From Sneathiella sp. (GTDB lineage Bacteria; Pseudomonadota; Alphaproteobacteria; Sneathiellales; Sneathiellaceae): 5,369 nucleotides of DNA. Made by a program: the position numbers and the translations under genes. Under the pieces are notes generated by a model, which saw only the letters and a list, made by a program, of their open reading frames with translations, was not told the DNA's origin and did no database searches. How positions within the stretch are numbered: the first letter of the stretch is position 1; every line of letters starts with the position of its first letter. The stretch is taken from the NCBI GenBank assembly GCA_002732675.1, contig NVRR01000227.1, positions 1-5,369 of the forward strand. The letters run 5' to 3'. Positions 1 to 5,369 of the stretch are shown here, piece after piece.

Positions 1-1799
1 AACAGCGCATTGTTGATCTTGGGCGGGAAACAGGGGTGAGAATTGTCGGACCGAATTGTGTTGGCCTGGTGAACACTACGCTTGGAGCCGGCCTCAATTT
101 TATGCCTGGATTTTATAAAACCAAGCTAATCGATGGGCCAATTTCCATCATTTCCCAGAGCGGCGGCCTCGGCTATACCCTGTTTCAGGGGATGGAGCGC
201 GGGGCCGGCATTAGCAAGTATCTCGCGTCAGGGAACTCCTGCGATGTCGATGTCTGCGACTATATCTCCTATTTAGCAGACGATCCGGGAACGAAAGTCA
301 TTGTTTGCCTTCTCGAAGGTGTGAAAGACGGCGCCCGTTTTGTCGAGGCGGCGCAAAAAGCCTATGATCGCGGTAAGCCGCTGCTGGTCTACAAGATGGG
401 CGTCGGGGAACTCAGCCGGAAGACGGCAATGTCCCATACTGGGACGATGGTCGGCTCCCGAGAAGCATTCGATGCCGCGATTGCAAAAACGGGAGCGGTT
501 GCCATCAAACGTCTTGATGGGCTGCTGGAGGCGGCGAATTTCTTCGCACGGGCTGGTGCGCCGCGGTCCGGAAAGGGCGTTGGTGTAATGGCGACCTCCG
601 GTGGGGCCGCCGTGGTGACGGCGGACAAGGCGGAAGAACATGGCGTTGTGCTGCCGCCGCTCGCAAAAACAACGGCTGAGAAATTGAGCAAGATCGTACC
701 CGGGTTCGGCGCCGTCGCCAATCCGTCCGATCTCACAGCCGAAGTCCTCAAAACGAAGGAAAGCTTTATTGGCTGCTTTGACGCTTTTGCGGAAGATCCG
801 TCCTTCGATGCGATCATCGTTCCTCTGGTCTTCGCGAGTCCAGAAAGCTCTGGCACCCGGACGCCGATCATGTGCGAGATGGCTAGGCGAACCGGTCTGC
901 CAATCGTCGGTATCTGGATGAATGACTGGCTGGAAGGACCCGGCAGTGAAGTACTGGATGCCGATACAAGGGCCTGTATTTTCCGTTCCACCGACCGTTG
1001 TTTCGAGACGATTGCCCTCTGGCAGGAATGGCATCGCCGCCGTAAATTGCCAAAAGAGAAAAAAATACAGGGCCGCCTCAGCCCGACATCGGCTACAGAT
1101 AATGCGAAGAAAATTATAGGTGCAATGAAGCCCGGCGAGAAAAGCCTCGATGAAACAAAGGCGAAACAGCTGCTCGCCGAATACGGGATTGCCCCACTTA
1201 AAGAAGCCTTTGCCGCGACGCCTGACGACGCGGTGCGTGAAGCCAGGGCGATTGGTTTTCCGGTAGCGGTGAAAATTGTCTCGCCGGATATTCTCCACAA
1301 GACGGAAGTCGGCGGCGTTCGGCTGGGCTTGCCCGATGAAGGGGCGCTGCGCGCCGCCGTCGAGGAGATGATTAGCGCTGTCTCCGCAAAACTCCCTGAT
1401 GCGCGTATTGACGGGGTCGTTGTGCAGGAAATGGCGCCGGATGGCGTCGAACTGGTGGTCGGGGCGACGATCGATGAGCAATTCGGGCCATTGATCGCGG
1501 TCGGGCTTGGCGGCACGATGGTCGAGATTTTGCAGGATACGGCGGTTCGCCTCGCTCCGCTCACGCCGGCAGATGTCGGTGAAATGCTCGCGGGCTTGAA
1601 ATGTTATCCTCTGCTGACGGGCTTCCGCGGCAGCAAGTCGGTGAATTTGGAGGCAGTGACCGATTTGATTGTCCGTTTCTCGGAATTTGTATCTGATTTG
1701 CCGGACTATATAACGGAAGTTGATATTAATCCGGTTATCGCGACGACTGAACGGGCAGTCTGCGTCGACGCGCTCATCGCCGTTAATTTGAAAGGGTAG
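1..1799 (+). CDS. NDP-forming acyl-CoA synthetase (ligase with C-terminal ATP-grasp domain), 5' partial
   Basis: Ligates a carboxylic acid to CoA using ATP with release of ADP and phosphate, in the cytoplasm; the substrate cannot be read from sequence. The gene starts before the window: the frame is open from base 3, and the residues before the GTG at 36 (QRIVDLGRETG) read straight into the family motif RIVGPNCVG of the CoA-binding domain, so that GTG is internal. Next come a succinyl-CoA-ligase-like domain (from about 150, ISQSGGLG), the SHTG motif whose His (codon 435-437) is the expected phospho-histidine, and a second such domain with NPSDLT near 720. A C-terminal ATP-grasp domain runs from about 1135, with ILHKTEVGGV and its conserved His at 1296-1298. 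The stop is TAG at 1797-1799. It heads the visible operon, 10 bases before the MaoC gene. The class is secure. Feruloyl-CoA, pimeloyl-CoA and other acid ligases share this architecture, so no symbol is given. Confidence 0.93.
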   Translation, partial: QRIVDLGRETGVRIVGPNCVGLVNTTLGAGLNFMPGFYKTKLIDGPISIISQSGGLGYTLFQGMERGAGISKYLASGNSCDVDVCDYISYLADDPGTKVIVCLLEGVKDGARFVEAAQKAYDRGKPLLVYKMGVGELSRKTAMSHTGTMVGSREAFDAAIAKTGAVAIKRLDGLLEAANFFARAGAPRSGKGVGVMATSGGAAVVTADKAEEHGVVLPPLAKTTAEKLSKIVPGFGAVANPSDLTAEVLKTKESFIGCFDAFAEDPSFDAIIVPLVFASPESSGTRTPIMCEMARRTGLPIVGIWMNDWLEGPGSEVLDADTRACIFRSTDRCFETIALWQEWHRRRKLPKEKKIQGRLSPTSATDNAKKIIGAMKPGEKSLDETKAKQLLAEYGIAPLKEAFAATPDDAVREARAIGFPVAVKIVSPDILHKTEVGGVRLGLPDEGALRAAVEEMISAVSAKLPDARIDGVVVQEMAPDGVELVVGATIDEQFGPLIAVGLGGTMVEILQDTAVRLAPLTPADVGEMLAGLKCYPLLTGFRGSKSVNLEAVTDLIVRFSEFVSDLPDYITEVDINPVIATTERAVCVDALIAVNLKG

Positions 1800-1809
1800 G
1801 AGCGGACAC

Positions 1810-2280
1810 ATGGGAAAAGCTATAGAGGAATTTAAAATTGGCGACGTGGCAATGAGCCCCGGCCGTACCATCACCGAAACGGACGTTGTTATGTTTTCGG
1901 GACTGTCCGGAGATACAAACCCGGCCCATACCGACGCGGTTCATTCGGCGAAAAGCCCGTTTGGCCAGCGCATTGCCCACGGCGCTCTGGTGCTGTCGAT
2001 TGCAACGGGCCTAAGCGCCCGGATCGGCGATCTGGACGGCACAGCGCTCGCGGCACTTGGTATTGACGAGTGGCGGTTTCATGCGCCGGTCTTTTTCGGC
2101 GATACAATTTACCTGCGCAGTACCGTTCTGGAGGCGCGGCCTACCTCGAAACCAGATCGCGGTGTTCTGAGACGAAAAATGGAAATACTCAACCAGGATG
2201 GCGTGGTTGTCCAGAGCGGTATCCACAGCACAATGGTTATGACAGCCTCGGCCAAAGCGGCCAGCCAAGCGGAGAAATAA
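1810..2280 (+). CDS. MaoC-like (R)-specific enoyl-CoA hydratase, single hotdog domain
   Basis: Probable hydratase adding water across the 2,3-double bond of an enoyl-CoA, or the reverse dehydration. The 156-residue protein is the usual size of a single-hotdog MaoC hydratase. It carries the hydratase motif at residues 34-58: GDTNPAH, with Asp35 and His40 as the expected catalytic pair and Asn37 between them, followed by IAHG at 55-58. The ATG at 1810 is preceded by AGGAG (1798-1802) with a 7-base spacer, and that Shine-Dalgarno overlaps the stop of the synthetase gene, so translation is probably coupled. Only two bases separate its stop from the dehydrogenase start. (R)-specificity is known for characterised MaoC-type hydratases but is an inference here. 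Some relatives act on mesaconyl-CoA or other branched enoyl-CoAs, which would also suit this cluster. Confidence 0.92.
   Translation: MGKAIEEFKIGDVAMSPGRTITETDVVMFSGLSGDTNPAHTDAVHSAKSPFGQRIAHGALVLSIATGLSARIGDLDGTALAALGIDEWRFHAPVFFGDTIYLRSTVLEARPTSKPDRGVLRRKMEILNQDGVVVQSGIHSTMVMTASAKAASQAEK
2271..2274 (+). promoter_or_regulatory. Shine-Dalgarno that fixes the dehydrogenase start at 2283
   Basis: GGAG lies inside the last codons of the MaoC gene, 8 bases before ATG 2283. The reading frame of the dehydrogenase is open further upstream to about 2070, but that extension overlaps MaoC. This site, and the fit of the protein beginning METTNLFGLSEEQ to the normal acyl-CoA dehydrogenase N-terminus, select the downstream start. 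Confidence 0.7.
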
Positions 2281-2282
2281 GA

Positions 2283-3434
2283 ATGGAAACCACAAACCTT
2301 TTTGGACTGTCCGAGGAACAGAGAATGATCCGTGAGAACGTCCTCGATCTTCTGGAGCGGGTGATGCCGCGGGAAAAAATCAAACAACTGGATAAAGCCG
2401 GTGAATTTCCTTTCGAAGCCTATCAGGCGCTGGCCGAAGCGGGTTGGATGGGCCTCGCATATCCTGAGGAATTTGGCGGTGCGGGTGGCAGTAACAAGGA
2501 TCTTGCGGTTCTGATCGAAGCGATGGCCTATCATTATGGCGGGATCGCGACCGCCTATAACACGACCATTGTCTATGCGGGCATGCATATCTGCCGTCAT
2601 GCCTCCAAGGAAGTTCGCGAAGAACTCATGCCGAAGATTATCAATGGCACGGCAAAACTCGCTCTTGGATTGACCGAACCTGGCGCTGGCTCCGATGCAG
2701 CGTCTATCCAGACAAAGGCGGTTCGCGACGGCGATGAGTTTGTGATCAATGGGCAGAAACTCTATACGACCTGCGCACATGTTGCCGACTATCTGATCAT
2801 CGTCACCAAAACCAAGCCGGGCGCCGGCCATAAGGGCATGACAATTTTCCTTGTCGATGCAAAACAACCGGGCGTGACTATTCGTCCGATCGACATGCTG
2901 GGCCGTCGTACAACCCACGCAAACGAGGTCTTCCTCGATAATGTCCGTACGCCTGCGAGCTGGATGATCGGTGAGGAGAATGAAGGCTGGAAGAACCTGA
3001 TGGATTGCCTGAATGTGGAGCGGATGTGCATTGCTGCCGTTGGCGCCGGGAATACCTTTAAGATCCTTGATTACACGCTCGATTACGCGAAGGGGCGTGA
3101 ACAGTTTGGCCGCGCAATTGGTAAATTCCAGGTTATCCAGCACAAACTTGCAGATATGCGGATCAAGGCGGAGACAAACCGATTGTTCCTCTATCGGGTC
3201 GCGGATCTGATAGACAGTGGCCAGAATGCGGTGATGGAAACCTCCATGGCGAAGGTTGTCGCGACCGAGAATAATTTCGAGGTCGCCAATATGGGAATGC
3301 AGATTTTCGGTGGCGCCGGCTATACCACTGCTTATGATATCGAAATGATGCTTCGGGACGCGCGTATTGGCCCCATCGGCGCGGGCACCAGCGAAATTCA
3401 ACGCAATATCATCGCTAAACTGATGGAGCTTTAG
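2283..3434 (+). CDS. Acyl-CoA dehydrogenase (FAD), isovaleryl/long-chain/CaiA-type catalytic base
   Basis: Flavoprotein expected to oxidise an acyl-CoA to the trans-2-enoyl-CoA, passing electrons to electron-transfer flavoprotein. At 383 residues it has the standard family length with all three domains. Signature 1 is present at residues 129-141 (GLTEPGAGSDAAS). The flavin-contacting GREQFG has Arg272. The C-terminal signature starts at Gln340 (QIFGGAGYTTAY), with Ala350 where Glu/Asp/Asn is usual, and the protein ends soon after GTSEIQ. At the position of the medium/short-chain catalytic Glu (usually YEGT) it has GAGT, so Ala367 replaces Glu. Glu246 in NVERM sits where isovaleryl-CoA and long-chain dehydrogenases carry their base instead, so the enzyme is probably active. 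CaiA-like enzymes share this arrangement, so reduction of an enoyl-CoA is an alternative role. It starts two bases after the MaoC stop. Family is certain; substrate is not. Confidence 0.95.
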   Translation: METTNLFGLSEEQRMIRENVLDLLERVMPREKIKQLDKAGEFPFEAYQALAEAGWMGLAYPEEFGGAGGSNKDLAVLIEAMAYHYGGIATAYNTTIVYAGMHICRHASKEVREELMPKIINGTAKLALGLTEPGAGSDAASIQTKAVRDGDEFVINGQKLYTTCAHVADYLIIVTKTKPGAGHKGMTIFLVDAKQPGVTIRPIDMLGRRTTHANEVFLDNVRTPASWMIGEENEGWKNLMDCLNVERMCIAAVGAGNTFKILDYTLDYAKGREQFGRAIGKFQVIQHKLADMRIKAETNRLFLYRVADLIDSGQNAVMETSMAKVVATENNFEVANMGMQIFGGAGYTTAYDIEMMLRDARIGPIGAGTSEIQRNIIAKLMEL

Positions 3435-3435
3435 A

Positions 3436-3464
3436 CCCGGCCTAGCTGTTCGTGGATTGCCGGG
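3436..3464 (+). other. Short inverted repeat in the intergenic gap after the dehydrogenase gene
   Basis: CCCGGC (3436-3441) and GCCGGG (3459-3464) form a perfect 6-base-pair stem around a 17-base loop, two bases after the dehydrogenase stop, in the only gap longer than 25 bases in the window. No run of T follows (AAAGGTTCTT), so it is a poor intrinsic terminator. It could slow polymerase or protect the upstream mRNA end, or be chance. No good -35/-10 pair is visible in the rest of the gap. Confidence 0.25.
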
Positions 3465-3503
3465 AAAGGTTCTTATCCAAGAAATGAAAAGAAGGAACGA
3501 ATA

Positions 3504-4646
3504 ATGGGCCCGTTGTCAGGTGTGAAGATTGTTGAGTTCGGCGGCGTTGGTCCAGGACCCTTTTGCGCAATGCTGCTATCTGATATGGGCGCGGAGATTC
3601 TTCGCGTCGATCGCACGTCGCCAAGCGGGCTTGGCGTTGAGAAGGAAATCCGGTTCGATACCACGCGCCGCGGGCGCCGGTCCGTTGCGGTCGATATGAA
3701 AAGCGAAGGCGGCCGGGAAGTAGTCCATAGCCTTATCGCTCAGGCTGACGGTTTGATCGAAGGCTTCCGTCCAGGCGTCATGGAGCGGCTCGGCTTCGGT
3801 CCGGATGCCTGCTTCGCTTATAACCCGAAGCTTGTTTACGGCCGGATGACGGGTTGGGGGCAGGATGGCCCGCTTGCCAATCATGTTGGTCATGATATCA
3901 ATTATCTGGCGATCAGCGGCGCATTGAGCATGATTGGTCGGCAAGGGCAGCCGCCCTCTATCCCGCTTAATCTGGTCGCTGACCTTGGTGGTGGCGGGCT
4001 TTATCTCGCGCTCGGTATTGTCGCCGCCTTGTTCGAGGCGAAAAGCAGCGGCAGGGGGCAGGTAGTCGACACCGCCATTCTCGATGGTGTAGCCTCGCTA
4101 CTGACCACTTTCTATGGCTATACAAGCGGGGGCCTTTGGAATGAAGAGCGTGAGCACAATCTGATCGACGGCGGCGCGCCTTGGTACAACGTTTATGAGA
4201 CGAGTGATGGGAAATACATTTCCGTTGGTGCAGTGGAGGCTAAATTCTACCGCGAACTTCTGAAAGCCATGGGCTTGGAAGGCGCTGAATTGCCGTCCCA
4301 GTTTGACCGCGCCGGATGGCCCGAGGCAAAGAAGGTTTTTGCTGATGTCTTCGGCACGAAGACACGGGACGAATGGGTTGCGGCAATGGAGGGGTATGAG
4401 GCCTGCTTCGCGCCCGTTCTTACCTTAAAGGAAGCCAGCCAGCATCCACAATATGTGAAGCGTAACGGATTCACGGCCATGGAGGGCGTCACGCATCCGG
4501 CGCCTGCGCCGCGCTTCAGCCGCACGCCTTCGCAAATCCAGGGCCCTCCCCATACGGATGGCGCGGATACCGATGCGGCGCTGACGGATTGGGGAATTTC
4601 GGCGGAAAAACTGGTGGCTCTTCGTAATTCCGGTTCCATCGCGTAA
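3504..4646 (+). CDS. CaiB/BaiF family protein, probable alpha-methylacyl-CoA racemase
   Basis: Predicted to epimerise the alpha-carbon of 2-methylacyl-CoA thioesters (2R to 2S and back). The 380-residue protein has the class III CoA-transferase fold, starting GPLSGVKIVEFGGVGPGP, the form typical of racemase members. The racemase active-site set is visible: His130 in GHDINY, Asp160 in NLVADLGGG and Glu245 in GAVEAKFY. Mycobacterium tuberculosis MCR uses His126, Asp156 and Glu241 (recalled from the literature), so all three match with a constant offset of four. Typical family III CoA-transferases use a catalytic Asp in a different context. The ATG is preceded by GAAGGA (3491-3496), 7 bases upstream. 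In this operon it would supply the 2S epimer that acyl-CoA dehydrogenases accept. A CoA-transferase role like CaiB or BaiF is the alternative, less favoured on these residues. Confidence 0.9.
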   Translation: MGPLSGVKIVEFGGVGPGPFCAMLLSDMGAEILRVDRTSPSGLGVEKEIRFDTTRRGRRSVAVDMKSEGGREVVHSLIAQADGLIEGFRPGVMERLGFGPDACFAYNPKLVYGRMTGWGQDGPLANHVGHDINYLAISGALSMIGRQGQPPSIPLNLVADLGGGGLYLALGIVAALFEAKSSGRGQVVDTAILDGVASLLTTFYGYTSGGLWNEEREHNLIDGGAPWYNVYETSDGKYISVGAVEAKFYRELLKAMGLEGAELPSQFDRAGWPEAKKVFADVFGTKTRDEWVAAMEGYEACFAPVLTLKEASQHPQYVKRNGFTAMEGVTHPAPAPRFSRTPSQIQGPPHTDGADTDAALTDWGISAEKLVALRNSGSIA

Positions 4647-4668
4647 CGGCGCGGGGAACAGTCTTACC

Positions 4669-5151
4669 ATGGCCACCCCTTTCGCAAATGCTGGCGGCCC
4701 GGTGCGGCTTTTTCCGCAAGCGTGGGATGCCCGTATCGCCACTGTGAAGGGAGTGCTTCTCATCACGATGGCAATCGCTTCCGGTTGTCAGGGAATCTTT
4801 GGTATGACATGGCTGAAGTTCCCGATACTCGCGGGCATGATCCTTTATAGTTTCCTGATTGCCGTTGCCGGAACCCGGGTCGTCCGCATATTTCTATTGC
4901 TTGGGCTGATCTGTATCCCGCTTACCTTTAGTTATGTTGACGACGCCTGGAAGGTCATGGACGTGGGAAGCATTCGCGCCCAGCTGTTCCTGTCCTTCTT
5001 TACTGCGATCATGGTGCTTCGCGAGCCCGCCTTCCGCTCGCCGCTCCTGCAGGAGGCGGGCAAGATTATTGTCCGGCAGACTCAAAGGTGCCGTGTTTTA
5101 CTGCTCCTGCTCAGTAGCCATTTGTACCATTTTCATTCTCATCGCCGGTGA
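4669..5151 (+). CDS. Small multi-spanning membrane protein of unknown function, C-terminus doubtful
   Basis: I do not recognise the family. The 160-residue product has a short polar N-terminus, then four hydrophobic stretches that look like membrane segments: about 28-46, 51-68, 71-90 and 104-117. A more polar amphipathic part follows (REPAFRSPLLQEAGKIIVRQ). The last 20-odd residues are odd: a Leu run, then a His/Arg-rich tail ending HSHRR. In the +1-shifted frame the same DNA (about 5072-5176) encodes a 20-residue hydrophobic helix, then GERTAMPIP and a TAA at 5174-5176, 14 bases before the next gene. A frameshift, or truncation of a larger permease, is therefore possible. The start ATG has a weak, distant GGGGA (4653-4657, 11-base spacer). 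Its place between racemase and hydratase genes suggests co-expression, perhaps in uptake of the acid, but nothing in the sequence proves transport. Confidence 0.6.
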   Translation: MATPFANAGGPVRLFPQAWDARIATVKGVLLITMAIASGCQGIFGMTWLKFPILAGMILYSFLIAVAGTRVVRIFLLLGLICIPLTFSYVDDAWKVMDVGSIRAQLFLSFFTAIMVLREPAFRSPLLQEAGKIIVRQTQRCRVLLLLLSSHLYHFHSHRR

Positions 5152-5177
5152 GCGCACGGCGATGCCGATACCATAAA

Positions 5178-5183
5178 AGGGAG
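5178..5183 (+). promoter_or_regulatory. Strong Shine-Dalgarno for the crotonase-family gene
   Basis: AGGGAG, the best ribosome binding site in the window, sits 7 bases before ATG 5191 and fixes that start. It lies just past the stop of the +1-shifted frame of the membrane gene (TAA at 5174-5176), which is the spacing expected if that frame is the true end of the upstream gene. Confidence 0.7.
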
Positions 5184-5190
5184 TTTCAGG

Positions 5191-5369
5191 ATGCAGGATC
5201 TTTTGATCGATCAGCCCGCTAACGGCGTTGTCCGGCTCCGGATAAACCGGCCCGCGGCGCGTAATTCACTGTCCGTGGAACTCCGCAGGCAAATTGTTGC
5301 CGAGCTTGCACGTCTGGACGCCGATAAGAGGGTGCGGGCGGTTATTGTGGCGGGCGGAGAGAAAGTGTT
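5191..5369 (+). CDS. Enoyl-CoA hydratase/isomerase (crotonase family), 3' partial
   Basis: N-terminal 59 residues of a crotonase-superfamily protein, cut by the window end. The opening reads as a beta strand (GVVRLRINRP) followed by the family hallmark INRPAARNSLS at residues 18-28. A helix with the usual ELARLDADKRVRAVIVAGG turn follows at about 38-56. The next residues, beyond the edge, would be the F(S)AG oxyanion-hole motif. The two catalytic Glu positions are outside the window, so hydratase, isomerase, hydrolase or decarboxylase activity cannot be told apart. It would act on the enoyl-CoA produced by the dehydrogenase, alongside or instead of the MaoC protein. Membership is very secure from the NRP-x3-NSL pattern; the exact reaction is open. 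Confidence 0.92.
   Translation, partial: MQDLLIDQPANGVVRLRINRPAARNSLSVELRRQIVAELARLDADKRVRAVIVAGGEKV

Noticed and set aside
36..38. GTG as the start codon of the acyl-CoA synthetase
   Set aside because: The residues encoded before it continue the CoA-binding domain sequence without a stop back to the window edge, so the gene begins outside the window.
273..1874. Long open frame on the minus strand opposite the acyl-CoA synthetase gene
   Set aside because: The plus strand there has unmistakable family motifs (GPNCVG, SHTG, ILHKTEVGG). The antisense product has no recognisable domain and is Arg/His/Cys-rich in the way of GC-driven shadow frames.
2070..2282. Upstream extension of the dehydrogenase reading frame (71 extra residues)
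   Set aside because: It overlaps the MaoC gene in another frame, encodes a low-complexity polar sequence unlike any dehydrogenase N-terminus, and the ATG at 2283 has its own Shine-Dalgarno and gives the normal family length.
2109..3401. Long open frame on the minus strand opposite the acyl-CoA dehydrogenase gene
   Set aside because: It lies fully antisense to a full-length dehydrogenase with clear signatures; its product shows no domain I recognise and no ribosome site was found.
3457..3490. Possible promoter before the racemase gene (TTGCCG as -35)
   Set aside because: No -10-like hexamer is found 16-18 bases downstream; the A-rich stretch there is better explained as leader of the GAAGGA ribosome site.
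4425..4766. Minus-strand open frames spanning the racemase/membrane gene junction
   Set aside because: No ribosome site, no recognisable protein, and they overlap well-supported plus-strand coding sequence; treated as shadows.

Overview
The window is a compact, fully plus-stranded metabolic gene cluster from a moderately GC-rich bacterium. Gene content and protein style suggest a proteobacterium, most likely an alphaproteobacterium, but no taxonomic marker is present, so this is an inference. There are no RNA genes, mobile elements, CRISPR arrays or long non-coding stretches. The longest intergenic gap between genes is 69 bases (3435-3503).

Layout: (1) 1-1799, 3' part of an NDP-forming acyl-CoA synthetase (CoA ligase with a fused ATP-grasp domain). 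(2) 1810-2280, single-domain MaoC-like hydratase. (3) 2283-3434, acyl-CoA dehydrogenase that appears to carry its catalytic base at the isovaleryl-CoA/long-chain dehydrogenase position. (4) 3504-4646, a CaiB/BaiF-superfamily protein whose visible active-site residues match alpha-methylacyl-CoA racemase rather than a CoA-transferase. (5) 4669-5151, a small unrecognised membrane protein with a suspicious C-terminus. (6) 5191 to the window end, the N-terminus of a crotonase-family enoyl-CoA hydratase/isomerase.

Together the genes look like a beta-oxidation-type module for a carboxylic acid, plausibly an alpha-methyl-branched one. The synthetase would make the CoA thioester and the racemase would interconvert the 2R and 2S methyl epimers. 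The dehydrogenase would introduce the 2,3-double bond, and MaoC and/or the crotonase would hydrate it. The membrane protein might be a transport component or a remnant. A 3-hydroxyacyl-CoA dehydrogenase, a thiolase and a regulator are not in view. The spacing (2-22 bases at most junctions, with Shine-Dalgarno sequences) supports one operon. The 69-base gap before gene 4 is the one place where a separate signal could sit, but I see no convincing promoter there.

I do not see an undescribed defence, mobile or RNA system. The points most worth a second look are the racemase-type active site, the displaced dehydrogenase base, the pairing of two unrelated hydratase families, and a possible frameshift or truncation in the small membrane gene.
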